From Hufsiella arboris (lineage in GTDB: Bacteria > Bacteroidota > Bacteroidia > Sphingobacteriales > Sphingobacteriaceae), in NCBI RefSeq assembly GCF_009834875.1, contig NZ_WVHT01000006.1, positions 62,001 to 126,000 on the forward strand: 64,000 nt of DNA, in the 5' to 3' direction. Within the stretch, counting starts at the first letter, position 1. The number at the start of each line of letters is the position of its first letter. This document shows, piece after piece, positions 1 to 9,827 of this stretch. The notes under the pieces were generated by a model. It saw only the letters and a program-made list of their open reading frames with translations, was not told the DNA's origin and ran no database searches. The translations under genes were made by a program, and so were the position numbers.

Positions 1-2129
1 TCGGGCAATATGTCTGCCGCCGGACCTGCAATAACGATCCCGTCAAACACGTCAGCCGTTCCTTTAACTTCGGTAACAACACCGGCAACCTGTTTAGACA
101 GCTGATGTAGCCTGGCCTGGTCATTGCCGAAAATCTTGATCTCGATGGGCTGTGTAGAAGTCATTAAATCACCGAGCATGTCCCCGATTACCTGTCCGAA
201 GTCGACCCGTAAAGCAGGCTGAGTCTCCTCAATATGCGTTCGCAAATCACTGATCACCTCTTCTGAAGTTTTAGCATGGCTTTTTTTTAGCTGTATCAGG
301 TAGTCACCCGTATTCGGCTCGGTGATAAAAAACCCCATCTGCGTACCCGTGCGCCTCGAATAAGCCTCTACATCGGGTTCCCTGATAATCACCTTCTCAA
401 TCTGCCGTAACATATGGTCTGTCTCTTCCAGCGAAGTTCCGGGAGGAGATGTGTAATCCAGGACGATACTTCCTTCATCCATATCCGGTAAAAATCCAGT
501 TTGCAACCTAGGCGGGACAAGAACGATCACCAGGATAAGCAATACGATCAAAGCCATGCTGACTGCTGGCCGCAAAATAAAAAATGACACCCAGCTTTGT
601 CTTTTTACACCGTAAGCATCCTCTTTTTTCGGGATATTGCTTGCTTCTCCATTTTTAGTTAACAGCAGGTAAATAACGGGCAGCCCAATCCAGGTTACAA
701 AAAAGGAACATACCAGGGTGATAATCATCGTATCGGTCATCACCTTGAAATAGGCTCCCGCCACACCTGTCATGAGCAAAAAAGGGATAAATATCACGAC
801 CGTACTGACCGAAGAACCGACCATTGCCGGAAAAAGATAATTAACAGCTTTCTCAAGCAGCGTCAATGTCGGCTCTTCTGGATGTTCCTCATGCGTCCGG
901 TGGATTTGTTCGACGACAACGATTGCATCATCGATAATCAACCCGATAGCCGCAGCAATCGCACCAAGTGTCATAATATTGAAGGTATAACCTCCGGCGT
1001 ACAATACGACCATCGTCAGCCCGAGGGTTATAGGAATCGTGATCAGGATAGTGGCGCTCGCTTTAAAAGACCGTAAAAAGATAATGGCAACAATGATGGC
1101 CAGCGCCAGTCCAATCCATAAACTATCGCTCACGCTTTTTACCGATTCATTGACAAAGTCTGCCTGCACATAATACGGTTTGATAGAAACGCCTTTAGGC
1201 AATATTTTTCGCAGCTCGGCAACTTTGGCTGACATAGCGGCGGAGACGTCAACCAGGTTTGAATTAGGTTGTTTGATCACGGCAATCAGTACTCCCTCGT
1301 GCCCGTTAGCATTGATCTTCGTGTATTCAACACCGGGATTTATCTGTACCGTAGCAACGTCTTTTACCTGAACCACACGCTTACGGTTGTTACTGATTAC
1401 TAAGTCCCGGAGCTGTTCGCTGCTGTTCACGCTAGCATCGGTCACCGTTAAATACAGCATTTTGTAATCAGACAGGTAGCCGTTCGATTTGATAAACGCT
1501 GTCTGGAGGAGCGTGTTGGTGATCATATCAGGCGTCAGACCAAGCGCACTCATTTTCTGGCGATTTAAAATCAACCAGTATTCCTTCGTTTTACCGCCGA
1601 TTACCCGTATTTCCGAAACACCGTCCACCTGCGAAAGAAACGGCTTTACGGTATAGGTTGCCAACTGTTTAAGTTCGATTGGCGACAGATCATGACTTTC
1701 CAACGTGTAACCACTAACGGGTAATATCGACGGATTCATTTTTTCAACCGTGACGTTTGTTTCCGGCGGCAAATCATTCTTTATCTGTGCGATCTTCGAT
1801 TCTATTCGTTGCTGACTCAGGTCGATGTTAGCGTCCCAGTTCATAAAAGCCGAAATTTCGCAGCTTCCCCGGCTGGTCGTACTACGGACATAACTTAGAT
1901 CGGGAACCTGCTTAACGGCGTTTTCCAGCGGCTTTGTGACCGTCACCATCATTTTGTTGATCGGCTGTAAACCGGCGTCGGCGATGATCTTTATTTTGGG
2001 AAAGGTAATTTCCGGAAAAAGCGATGTCTTCAACTGCGAATAAGAAAACCCTCCGGCAAGCAGAATAACAAACATCACCAGGCTGATGGGTTTCCGGTGC
2101 GTGACAAAAAAATTATTGAGGTTATTCAT
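1..2129 (-). CDS. RND efflux permease, AcrB/CusA family (3' end cut by window edge)
   Basis: Inner-membrane proton-driven efflux pump subunit of the tripartite RND class. Translation from the ATG at 2127-2129 begins MNNLNNFFVTHRKPIS, followed by the first membrane helix and a long periplasmic porter region. A later helix cluster contains IGLIIDDAIVVVEQ, where the paired aspartates match the RND proton-relay position. About 709 codons are present and the C-terminal part lies outside the window. Its start overlaps the adaptor stop by 4 bp (ATGA), so the two are translationally coupled. Substrate cannot be read from the sequence: CusA-like metal or drug export are both possible. Confidence 0.93.
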   Translation of the reverse strand, partial: MNNLNNFFVTHRKPISLVMFVILLAGGFSYSQLKTSLFPEITFPKIKIIADAGLQPINKMMVTVTKPLENAVKQVPDLSYVRSTTSRGSCEISAFMNWDANIDLSQQRIESKIAQIKNDLPPETNVTVEKMNPSILPVSGYTLESHDLSPIELKQLATYTVKPFLSQVDGVSEIRVIGGKTKEYWLILNRQKMSALGLTPDMITNTLLQTAFIKSNGYLSDYKMLYLTVTDASVNSSEQLRDLVISNNRKRVVQVKDVATVQINPGVEYTKINANGHEGVLIAVIKQPNSNLVDVSAAMSAKVAELRKILPKGVSIKPYYVQADFVNESVKSVSDSLWIGLALAIIVAIIFLRSFKASATILITIPITLGLTMVVLYAGGYTFNIMTLGAIAAAIGLIIDDAIVVVEQIHRTHEEHPEEPTLTLLEKAVNYLFPAMVGSSVSTVVIFIPFLLMTGVAGAYFKVMTDTMIITLVCSFFVTWIGLPVIYLLLTKNGEASNIPKKEDAYGVKRQSWVSFFILRPAVSMALIVLLILVIVLVPPRLQTGFLPDMDEGSIVLDYTSPPGTSLEETDHMLRQIEKVIIREPDVEAYSRRTGTQMGFFITEPNTGDYLIQLKKSHAKTSEEVISDLRTHIEETQPALRVDFGQVIGDMLGDLMTSTQPIEIKIFGNDQARLHQLSKQVAGVVTEVKGTADVFDGIVIAGPAADILP

Positions 2130-3061
2130 GGCTGCACGATTTTCACTTTAGCAGTATCAGCCAAACCATAATTGCCCGTTAAGGCGATCCGGTCACCCGG
2201 TTGAAATAAAGGCGAAAGTATTTCTACACGTCCGCCGGATTCGATACCTTTTTTTACGATCGTTTTTACAGCCGTTGTATCATTGATCAGTTTCATCACC
2301 CAAAACTCATCCTGTGTTTCGTTGGATAATACAGCGGATTTCGGCAAGGAAGGCGTACGGGACTTTTCCGTTTTAATGATCAGCGCTTTAGCTACCAGAT
2401 TCTCCGGTATAGGGTGACTGCTGTGAACTTTAATAACGACACCCTGCGTTTGGGAGAGCGTGTCAACTGAAGGCATCAGAGATGATACATTACCGCTTAA
2501 CTTTTCTCCATCCGGCAAGGTAAGCTGCATCTGCTGGTTGCGGGCAATTACGCCGCGAAGTTCATACGGCAACTGAAGCACAAAGGCGAAGCTTTCCCGG
2601 TCGCTGATAATGGCCAGTTGTTCCCCATCCTGAACATAATCGCCAACTTGATGCAGCAACTGGGTAACGAAGCCGCAGCGCGAAGCACGTATGATATTTA
2701 TCCCCGAAAATTTAAAGGTCGTATCCAACACGTTAATCGTATTACCGATGCTTTCAGCCTCCTTGGTTTTGATTGTAAACAGTAGCTGCCCTTTTTCAAC
2801 GAAATGACCTGGTTGTACATTGACCCGTTGAATATATCCTACGGCATTCGCGTTCACGTAATTTTTTTGCAGAAACGAAGAAGTGGCATTCAATTCTATC
2901 GAATCAGACAGGGCCGCATTTTCTATCGCAGTAACCGTCACCGGAGCTTGTGACTCGACGGCCGTTTCTTCATCGGTTGCCTGGCTGCCTCCACATGAAT
3001 AAATTGCAACAAACATTAAAACGATTAACAAAACTTTTATTGACGGGCCATACTTTTCCAT
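2126..3061 (-). CDS. RND efflux periplasmic adaptor (HlyD/MFP family) lipoprotein
   Basis: Periplasmic membrane-fusion protein linking the RND permease to the TolC-like channel. The N-terminus carries a hydrophobic stretch ending in IYSCGGS, a lipobox, so it is probably a lipoprotein anchored by Cys23. A lipoyl/barrel-sandwich region follows (NAVGYIQRVNVQPGHFVEKG and the return strand CGFVTQLLHQVGDYVQDGEQL), then beta-barrel and membrane-proximal domains. At 311 residues it is short for the family, with little or no alpha-hairpin between the two lipoyl halves. It sits between the TolC gene (1-bp gap) and the permease (4-bp overlap). Confidence 0.9.
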   Translation of the reverse strand: MEKYGPSIKVLLIVLMFVAIYSCGGSQATDEETAVESQAPVTVTAIENAALSDSIELNATSSFLQKNYVNANAVGYIQRVNVQPGHFVEKGQLLFTIKTKEAESIGNTINVLDTTFKFSGINIIRASRCGFVTQLLHQVGDYVQDGEQLAIISDRESFAFVLQLPYELRGVIARNQQMQLTLPDGEKLSGNVSSLMPSVDTLSQTQGVVIKVHSSHPIPENLVAKALIIKTEKSRTPSLPKSAVLSNETQDEFWVMKLINDTTAVKTIVKKGIESGGRVEILSPLFQPGDRIALTGNYGLADTAKVKIVQP

Positions 3062-3062
3062 A

Positions 3063-4298
3063 TTATCTGCTCCAGTAGTTTAATTGATTGATCAATTGCA
3101 ACCTGCTTATAGTATTTTGAGTAAGCAGATTCCTGACGCTGAGGTAATTGTTAATTGCCAGGATCAGGTCTGCAATTTTCAAATCTCCGGTTTGCAGAAG
3201 CTTAGTGTCAACCTTGATCAGGCTTTCCGAATATTTAAACTGGTCGTTAATCTGGCCTATCAACTGATCGTAGTCGCTGATCTGCTGATTTAGCTGACTG
3301 ATCTGCTGGCTATACTGATTATTAAAAAACGCCTGGTAGGTTCGCCGCGTGTCCTGTTCGAGCGATAGCTTTTTGTACTGAAGCTTTCGGTAGCCACCAT
3401 CGTAGATAGGCAGACTCACTGCAAAACCCAAACTGGCTCCAAAATTTTTATAATACTGGCCTGTCAGGTCTGAATTGTACCCTCCGTCTCCGAAAACGCT
3501 CAACCGGGGCTTATAACTGTAGTCGATCAGCTTGCGAGTATTATCGAGCCGTAAACTATCAAGGCGATATTGTCGAAAAAAAATACTGTTATCAGGACGC
3601 TGAACGATCTTGCGCTGAAGATCAGGTTTGGCGATCGCTAAGACGGTTGTATCCGCTAACCCTGATAAATAATTAAGCGTCGCATAGTCAGTTTTGTATT
3701 GCAGCCGTGCCTGGGAAAGTTGCAACTGCGCCTGTTTAAGCGTCACTAAAAAGGTCAGATAATCGCTCTGCCGGTACACGTTGCTTCGCGTCAGGCGTTT
3801 AAGCAAATCTTCCTCTTTACTTAAAAGATCGACAATTTCCTGGTTGAACGCCTGTTGCTGCAAACTGCCATAAGCGGTGACATACTGAGCGATAATTGTT
3901 CTTCTCAGATCCTGCTCCGACAGTTTGATGTTGTTCCGTAATGAGTCCTGCTGAAAGCCAATGCCGGCAAATTGGGCGTTCAGATAATTCTTTCCTATAA
4001 ACGACTTGCTCACCGTAATCAGGCCATTGATCGACTGTCCGTTCGTGATTGCTTGTGAATAACCATAGCCGTTGACAACAGGCGCATACAAGCCGGCGCT
4101 GCTTGCTATTACCTGCGGCTTAAAACCAGCCCGAATCCGGACGCTGTCAAGCTGCGCCGATAGGATCTGGTTATTCAGATCTTTAAGCAACGGACTGTTC
4201 GTTATTGCCTGCTGAAGATATTCGTCCAGCGTTTTCTGTTGCGAAAAGCAAGTTAATGTCCCTAGGAACAGCAGTAAGAAATTGAGTATGTACTTCAT
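3063..4298 (-). CDS. TolC-family outer membrane efflux protein
   Basis: Outer-membrane channel of the tripartite pump. The ATG at 4298 gives a clear signal peptide (MKYILNFLLLFLGTLTCFSQ); a TTG 36 bp upstream would bury it, so the ATG start is preferred. The mature part has the long, Gln/Leu-rich helical repeats typical of OEP/TolC proteins (for example the QLNQQISDYDQLIGQINDQ stretch) in two similar halves. Its length of about 411 residues is normal for the family. The adaptor gene follows immediately. Confidence 0.88.
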   Translation of the reverse strand: MKYILNFLLLFLGTLTCFSQQKTLDEYLQQAITNSPLLKDLNNQILSAQLDSVRIRAGFKPQVIASSAGLYAPVVNGYGYSQAITNGQSINGLITVSKSFIGKNYLNAQFAGIGFQQDSLRNNIKLSEQDLRRTIIAQYVTAYGSLQQQAFNQEIVDLLSKEEDLLKRLTRSNVYRQSDYLTFLVTLKQAQLQLSQARLQYKTDYATLNYLSGLADTTVLAIAKPDLQRKIVQRPDNSIFFRQYRLDSLRLDNTRKLIDYSYKPRLSVFGDGGYNSDLTGQYYKNFGASLGFAVSLPIYDGGYRKLQYKKLSLEQDTRRTYQAFFNNQYSQQISQLNQQISDYDQLIGQINDQFKYSESLIKVDTKLLQTGDLKIADLILAINNYLSVRNLLTQNTISRLQLINQLNYWSR

Positions 4299-4362
4299 CC
4301 CTGGTCTTATTCGGGTAATCTCCTGTCCGATCAATTAAGAACAGGCATATGAAAACGAAATG

Positions 4363-4800
4363 CTAGTCTTTAACCGCGTTTATAAATTTACCGGAACTAT
4401 CGAATAATAAATCTCTTCCGTTAACTTCAGCCTCAAAATTAACCTCGCCGCCTGCCTTGGTGATTTTAGCGGCCTCTTTAATTGGATATCCTGAATAGTT
4501 CTGTTTAATGTAATCCAATATCGCGGCGGGCAATGCAGCCGTTTTTATTTCCAGTTCTGTTTCCAGTTGTCTCCCTTCCGCGGTAAACAACGCAGACATA
4601 TCGTTATTCGACTGCATAAAGCTTGCCTCATAATTTCCCTTCTCCTTTTCCCAGCGGACTGTCTTTACCAACGGATAAGCTGAAGCAAACGTTTTCCGAA
4701 CTGTTGCCGGAACTTCTTTCTGACTTACTTTCTGTGCCAAAGCTGTTAAGCCAGGGCATATGACAGCGACACTTACTGCCAAGGTTCTGAAAATATTCAT
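4363..4800 (-). CDS. PepSY-like periplasmic protein
   Basis: 145-residue exported protein with signal peptide MNIFRTLAVSVAVICPGLTALAQ. Two short repeats of the form VPATVRKTFASAYPLVKTVRWEKE and AAILDYIKQNYSGYPIKEA match the Bacteroidota PepSY-like (DUF2874-type) fold, in which the short helix is followed by a strand pair. It lies between the histidine kinase (69-bp gap) and the TolC gene in the same orientation, so it may modulate the sensor or the pump. That role is inference; the fold assignment rests on pattern recognition only. Confidence 0.65.
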   Translation of the reverse strand: MNIFRTLAVSVAVICPGLTALAQKVSQKEVPATVRKTFASAYPLVKTVRWEKEKGNYEASFMQSNNDMSALFTAEGRQLETELEIKTAALPAAILDYIKQNYSGYPIKEAAKITKAGGEVNFEAEVNGRDLLFDSSGKFINAVKD

Positions 4801-4869
4801 AATCTTACTTTTTGACTAAGCTCTTAAGTAAAACTGGATTTTTTTTGGATGGCAAAAATTGTAATCCCT

Positions 4870-6117
4870 TTAGAACGTGATTGTAAATACATGTATCCTG
4901 TCAGCCCGATTATAATCAAGTATGAACCCGTAATTATCACAGACCTGCTTGCATATTGTCAGACCTAAGCCGATGCCTTCAGATTCGTTTGATTTGCTGA
5001 ATCTTTTCAAAACCTGTTCAAAATCAATATCAGCATTACCGGTATTACTGATAATCAATTGACGGGAATTTAATTCAATGTTTATTGTGCCATTTCGGTG
5101 ATTATGTTTGATGGCGTTATTTATCAGGTTATTCAGTAACACATCCAGGAGCAATATGCTCGCCTCAACCTTTTTATCATTAAGCTGCGTTTCGAGAGTT
5201 ATATTCTTGTTTTTAAGAATCTCCTCATACAGATCAAGGCATTCGGTCAACACCTCTTTTATATTAACTTCCTGTTCGTCCTGAATCAGCCCGTTTTCAA
5301 TCTTGGCAAGCAATAACATATTTTTATTTAACCTGGTCAATCGCGACACGGTGCCGTATACATCATTCAGCAGCTTACTTTGTTTATCCGTAAATTTATC
5401 CGTTTGAAGCAAGGTATCCAGCTTGGAATTGATAACCGAGATCGGCGTCATTAACTCATGGGAGGCATTTTCCGTAAATGCCTTCAGGTTCTGGTAATCA
5501 TTTCTAACCCGACCCGCCATTGTGACAACCGCATTGTCCAACTCTTTAAACTCGTCAATTTCTGAAGGTGTATTGGCTACAGCCGTCTGGTTGGTTGGGC
5601 TGAAGTCCCGTAGCTGGGAAAGTACTTTGTAAAAAGGCTGCCAGATACTTTTCAGGATGAACCTGTTCAAAAGAATCAGGACAACAAGTAAAATAACGAT
5701 TACACCAATCGTTATCAGAAATATGATCTGGATCAGGTATTCTGTTTCGACTTTCGACTGAGTGACCAGGATGCGAAAGTTTTTGCCGGAAACTGTCACC
5801 GAACTGATCAGTGCACGGCCGGGTTCCAGATCATTTTCCGTTGTTTCACGATAAACGGTATCTAAAAATCTTCGCTCTAACCGATTGTTGCCAAGAGGTT
5901 CAAATACAATTTGCTGATGATTGGATTCGTAAACGTCGGGAAGCCTTTGATTCTTTCTAACGTAACTGAATACTTCGTTTTCTTCCAAAACCAGATCCTT
6001 ATCTATCTGGTTTGTTAATATGGCACTTATGGTATAATAATAAATGATGCCGGTAACAAGCATAATCCCAACAGTCACAGCAATATTGATACGATTGTAT
6101 TTATCGAGCAGTTTCAT
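4870..6117 (-). CDS. Two-component sensor histidine kinase
   Basis: Inner-membrane sensor. An N-terminal helix (about residues 10-32) and a second helix near residues 130-155 bracket a roughly 95-residue periplasmic sensor domain. A HAMP-like linker follows, then the H-box NASHELMTPIS with the phospho-accepting His, and an HATPase_c domain with N-box NNLINNAIKHN and G-box GIGLGLTICKQ. Start overlaps the regulator stop by 4 bp. With the downstream efflux genes it forms a same-strand cluster, suggesting it controls the pump in response to a periplasmic signal. Confidence 0.93.
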   Translation of the reverse strand: MKLLDKYNRINIAVTVGIMLVTGIIYYYTISAILTNQIDKDLVLEENEVFSYVRKNQRLPDVYESNHQQIVFEPLGNNRLERRFLDTVYRETTENDLEPGRALISSVTVSGKNFRILVTQSKVETEYLIQIIFLITIGVIVILLVVLILLNRFILKSIWQPFYKVLSQLRDFSPTNQTAVANTPSEIDEFKELDNAVVTMAGRVRNDYQNLKAFTENASHELMTPISVINSKLDTLLQTDKFTDKQSKLLNDVYGTVSRLTRLNKNMLLLAKIENGLIQDEQEVNIKEVLTECLDLYEEILKNKNITLETQLNDKKVEASILLLDVLLNNLINNAIKHNHRNGTINIELNSRQLIISNTGNADIDFEQVLKRFSKSNESEGIGLGLTICKQVCDNYGFILDYNRADRIHVFTITF

Positions 6118-6791
6118 TGTTCAATAAACTTATATCCCATACCATAGGCCGCCTGAATGTAGTCATTACCACCTGCCTCGAGGAGTTTCCTGCGGAGATT
6201 TTTTACATGCGAATAAATAAAATCGAAGTTATCGGCTGCATCGATACTATCTCCCCACAAATGTTCAGCAATCGCACTTTTTGAAACGACTTTTCCTTTG
6301 TTGGCAATAAAATAAAGTAAAAGAGAATATTCCTTAGGTGTGACCTTAATAGGCAGGGCGTTTACAAGCACCGTTTTAGCCGAAAGATCAATCGCGATCT
6401 CATTAAATTTCAAAAAATTATTACCGTCAAAGGATTTCCGCCTGACAATGGCAGCCACCCTGGATTTCAGTTCTGACAAATGAAACGGCTTGGTCAAATA
6501 ATCATCTGCACCAAGATCAAGGCCGGTTAAACGATCGTCGAGGGAATTTTTAGCCGATATGATCAGTAGCCCGTCATTGTATTGATTTTCTTTTAAATGT
6601 TTGATGATATCAAGGCCGTTGCCGTGCGGCAGAGTTAGATCCAGAATGATACAATCATACCGGTAAACACTCACCTTGGCAAGAGCCGAGGTAAAGTCAT
6701 TTGCTATCTCACATACATTGTCGCCTTCTGTAAAATAAGCTTCGATGCTCTCCCGGAGACCCGGCTCATCTTCAACTATAAGTATTTTCAC
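6114..6791 (-). CDS. OmpR/PhoB-family response regulator
   Basis: 225-residue DNA-binding response regulator. The receiver domain has the acidic pocket ILIVEDE near the N-terminus, the phospho-acceptor Asp51 in IILDLTLPHGNG, and the conserved Lys in YLTKPFH. The C-terminal winged helix has the Trans_reg_C pattern (VTPKEYSLLLYFIANKG ... NFDFIYSHVKNLRRKL). It is the first gene of the six-gene minus-strand cluster that ends in the RND pump, and its likely targets are that cluster and itself. Confidence 0.95.
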   Translation of the reverse strand: MKILIVEDEPGLRESIEAYFTEGDNVCEIANDFTSALAKVSVYRYDCIILDLTLPHGNGLDIIKHLKENQYNDGLLIISAKNSLDDRLTGLDLGADDYLTKPFHLSELKSRVAAIVRRKSFDGNNFLKFNEIAIDLSAKTVLVNALPIKVTPKEYSLLLYFIANKGKVVSKSAIAEHLWGDSIDAADNFDFIYSHVKNLRRKLLEAGGNDYIQAAYGMGYKFIEQ

Positions 6792-7014
6792 GTTCGAATA
6801 TTAGCACTAAAATCTGGAGGAAATCTGTTGCTTCATACTGGTGCAGACAGTTGCACAGATTTTCTCCAAAATCATTTGACATTTTAGTAAAAAGCATAGC
6901 CAATAACTAAATTATGTCCGTTCAAATTCACTTCGCTTTTTAACGAATTCGCAATCCGAAACGGTCTCGATCATTAAATATAACACCTTACAAACCTCAC
7001 TCACAACCATCAGC

Positions 7015-7524
7015 ATGAATCTCAGTAATTCATCAGTGTTACTCAGGTCTGCAAAATTACTCTACCGGTTAAGAACTCCAATATATTGGCCAGGCGAATT
7101 TGGAAAAAATGACCAGAAACAATTAAAGACAATACTTAAGCAAGGTGAAATTTCAGGCTATATGTACCTGCTTTTTTCGCTTCGCCTGGAGCGACATAAA
7201 GATTTGGTAGAAGAAATGAAGATTATGCTGAGAATTCTACAGGATAATGAACCGCCCTCAAATCCCTTGCAAAAGTATTTGACTTATGTTATAGATAAGG
7301 TTACCTTGATAAAAATTGCCTATCAAATCAATGCCAGGTATTATGAAAAAGTAAAACAAGGTCAAACATTAAGTACTAAGGAGACAGCAAGGTATTTTAA
7401 AAATATGGAATTATGTATCCTGGCCACGAATGACCGGATTTGCAGGGAAACAGAAATGTTATATCGCCAGGCTACCGGACGTGACTTACCATTAGAGCTG
7501 TTACAAAATCTATGTACTCGTTAA
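7015..7524 (+). CDS. Hypothetical protein, 169 aa
   Basis: I do not recognise this family. The protein is basic, predicted mostly helical, with no signal peptide or membrane helix. Motifs that can be seen include KLLYRLRTPIYWPGEFGKND near the N-terminus and a Lys/Glu-rich middle. It stands alone, transcribed away from the regulator gene and converging on the Fur-like gene with a 29-bp gap. It is probably a chromosomal lineage-specific gene. Confidence 0.6.
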   Translation: MNLSNSSVLLRSAKLLYRLRTPIYWPGEFGKNDQKQLKTILKQGEISGYMYLLFSLRLERHKDLVEEMKIMLRILQDNEPPSNPLQKYLTYVIDKVTLIKIAYQINARYYEKVKQGQTLSTKETARYFKNMELCILATNDRICRETEMLYRQATGRDLPLELLQNLCTR

Positions 7525-7553
7525 ATACTTTGTTTATAGGAATTGTGGCATAT

Positions 7554-7868
7554 TTATTTTACAGGAGTGTCCGCTTCGATAATCTCATTGGCAGCTGCTG
7601 TGGCCAGCCTGTAAACAGATTCTTTGTTTGATACCTTTATTTTTGTGACTAAAGCAACGGTAGATAAAGCCTTCAGACGCTTATAGACCGTGGTTATACT
7701 CATTGGAAATCCATTATTTCTTATTTCCAGAAATAACTTCTCGGCAGTAACTTCCTCTTTAAAGTTGAATAATATATTAATGATAACTTGGTCGATTTGC
7801 CGATCCTGCTGCTGTTTATTCAGTATCCGCCGATCATCGCCTCTGAACTGGTATTTGTGATATGTCAT
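7554..7868 (-). CDS. Fur-like winged-helix transcriptional regulator
   Basis: 104-residue protein resembling only the N-terminal DNA-binding domain of Fur. It has the recognition pattern TAEKLFLEIRNNGFPMSITTVYKRLKAL followed by the wing (ALVTKIKVSNKESVYRL). The C-terminal metal-binding/dimerisation domain of true Fur (HHxH and CxxC motifs) is absent, as in the short Fur-related proteins common in Sphingobacteriia. Its regulon cannot be deduced from its neighbours. Confidence 0.75.
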   Translation of the reverse strand: MTYHKYQFRGDDRRILNKQQQDRQIDQVIINILFNFKEEVTAEKLFLEIRNNGFPMSITTVYKRLKALSTVALVTKIKVSNKESVYRLATAAANEIIEADTPVK

Positions 7869-8002
7869 TAAAGTAACCTATTTTACAGGTACGCCAACGA
7901 AAGCATGCATTTATCTCGCTGTCTTGTTATTACGCAACGATGATTTTGAAAGATTCTTATTGCCGCCGGGTTTTAAACCTTCTGAGACGTATCGGCAAAC
8001 GG

Positions 8003-8614
8003 CTAATTCCAGAGCCTTTTTAATCTTACTATATTTTCAAGTTTATGTGATTGCATTACTTTTTGTCCGTAATCGGTAAAATACCGGTGTCGGGATAACA
8101 AGTGCAGGCTGGTTTCAAGCCATTCCCTATCTGTATATTCTTTATTTAACCTGCAACCCCATTCCTTTCTTAAACGATCCGACATATTAATAAAATCATC
8201 GTCCGACAAATGAAACATGTCTGCATCGCAGATTATTTGCTGTAACAGATTCTCCGGGGATTGAGGTATTTTGGTTGCTCTTACACAATTAACCACTTCT
8301 TCGATCAGGCTGTCATCGCAATTATGCTGAATCAAAAATGACGATGCAACCCCTATACTTCGCTCTTCGTGCCCGCTATATTCAAAACAGTAACCGGTGT
8401 CGTGAAACCAGGAAGCAATCCGCAGTATCAGCATATCTCGCCTGCTTACATTGGAATAAAACCCAATCTCCGTTACTGCATTTACAACATATTGTGTATG
8501 TGTTAGGTTGTGGAAATACATATCGTCAGGTAATTTTTCAAGAAAAAGCTCCCGCACAAATCTTTCAATCTCTCGTACAATTAGCAATGATTCCATTTCG
8601 CTAGTTACGCTCAT
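8003..8614 (-). CDS. HD-domain phosphohydrolase
   Basis: 203-residue cytosolic protein with the HD metal-binding series: His in YHFHNLTHTQYV-type context (FHNLTHTQYV), the HD pair in ASWFHDTGYC, a further His in SGHEERS, and the distal Asp in ICDADMFHL. These residues bind a divalent metal in phosphohydrolases acting on (cyclic) nucleotides. No partner domain is fused. Bacteroidota homologues are sometimes next to cyclases, but none is present here, so the substrate is unknown. Confidence 0.82.
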   Translation of the reverse strand: MSVTSEMESLLIVREIERFVRELFLEKLPDDMYFHNLTHTQYVVNAVTEIGFYSNVSRRDMLILRIASWFHDTGYCFEYSGHEERSIGVASSFLIQHNCDDSLIEEVVNCVRATKIPQSPENLLQQIICDADMFHLSDDDFINMSDRLRKEWGCRLNKEYTDREWLETSLHLLSRHRYFTDYGQKVMQSHKLENIVRLKRLWN

Positions 8615-8719
8615 ATTCTGGAGAAATTCTGAATTAAATTACTACCAATACTATTATTTTATGGTAAAACAATATTCTACAGAATCTCTAAGTATCTAGT
8701 ACGCAAATAGCATGTCAAA

Positions 8720-9742
8720 ATGAACTTATATCATTTTAACCGGAAATTCGCATTGGCCGGAATTCTGTTTGTTACCTTGTCCATAGCATGCTTTGCGCAG
8801 CAAACGGCAAACATGCGTATCCTGAAAACCTTTCCGATTGGAAGCGCCGGCGGATGGGATTACCTCACCGTTGATCATAGCAATCGCAAACTATATGTTT
8901 CTCACAGCACACAAGTCAATATTTTAGATTTAGGTACTGGAGACTCTGTCGGCGTGATTCCAAACACAAATGGTGTTCACGGCATCGCTCTTGTCGAAAC
9001 GATGGGTAAAGGTTATACCAGCAACGGCCGCGATAACAACTGTACTGTGTTTGATTTAAAAACTGACAAAGAAATCGGAGCAATAGCGGTCGGAACAAAC
9101 CCGGACGCAATATTCTTTGATGATTTTTCCAATAAAATTTTCGTATTTAACGGACGTAGCCAGGATGCTTCCGTGATCGATCCCGCAACCGATAAAGTTA
9201 TCGCAACGATTCCGCTGGGCGGAAAACCCGAAACTGGTGTTTCTGATGGCGAAGGTCGCGTATATGTCAACTCGGAAACTACTAACGAAGTAGTCGTGAT
9301 TAATGCCACTACCTATAAAGTTGAAAAGCGCTATAAAATAGAAAAAGGCAATGAACCCTCCGGACTTGCAATTGATCGGGAAAACGGACTTTTATCTGTT
9401 GGCTGCGGAGGAAATCAGACCTGCGTTGTGATGAATATCGCAAACGGCAAGAACCTGGCAGCGCTTCCGATCGGATCTTGTGATGGAGTAGCTTTTGATC
9501 CCGGCCTCAGGATAGCTTACACATCGAATGGCGAAGGAAACATTTCAGTAATAAAGGAACTGAGTCCTGCTAAATTTTCGTTAATGAAGCCAATTGAAAC
9601 AGAACCTGGCGCAAGAACTATTGCTATCGATACAAAAACTCACCGTCTCTATTTACCTACCGCAAAATTGGAACCCGCTAAAGCAGGAGAACGCCCTAAA
9701 ATGATTCCGGGAACATTTCATGTAATTGAAGTAGGATTGTAA
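8720..9742 (+). CDS. YVTN/YncE-family beta-propeller protein, secreted
   Basis: 340-residue exported protein. After the signal peptide (…LFVTLSIACFAQQ) come repeated blades of the YVTN type, for example DYLTVDHSNRKLYVSH, NPDAIFFDDFSNKIFVFN and PSGLAIDRENGLLSVGCGG, which predict a seven-bladed propeller. Such proteins are periplasmic binding or quinoprotein-related proteins, but no catalytic motif is evident. It is followed by the di-heme oxidoreductase remnant, so a former redox association is possible but unproven. Confidence 0.85.
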   Translation: MNLYHFNRKFALAGILFVTLSIACFAQQTANMRILKTFPIGSAGGWDYLTVDHSNRKLYVSHSTQVNILDLGTGDSVGVIPNTNGVHGIALVETMGKGYTSNGRDNNCTVFDLKTDKEIGAIAVGTNPDAIFFDDFSNKIFVFNGRSQDASVIDPATDKVIATIPLGGKPETGVSDGEGRVYVNSETTNEVVVINATTYKVEKRYKIEKGNEPSGLAIDRENGLLSVGCGGNQTCVVMNIANGKNLAALPIGSCDGVAFDPGLRIAYTSNGEGNISVIKELSPAKFSLMKPIETEPGARTIAIDTKTHRLYLPTAKLEPAKAGERPKMIPGTFHVIEVGL

Positions 9743-9827
9743 CCGTCGAATCTTAAAATCACGGCCATACCGGAAAATCCCTTCAATAGCGGAACTTAAA
9801 ATGGGATAAAGCTTCTTTAATACTAAC

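Noticed and set aside
882-1371. Plus-strand frames antisense to the RND permease
   Set aside because: The opposite strand encodes a clear, conserved permease; these are shadow frames.
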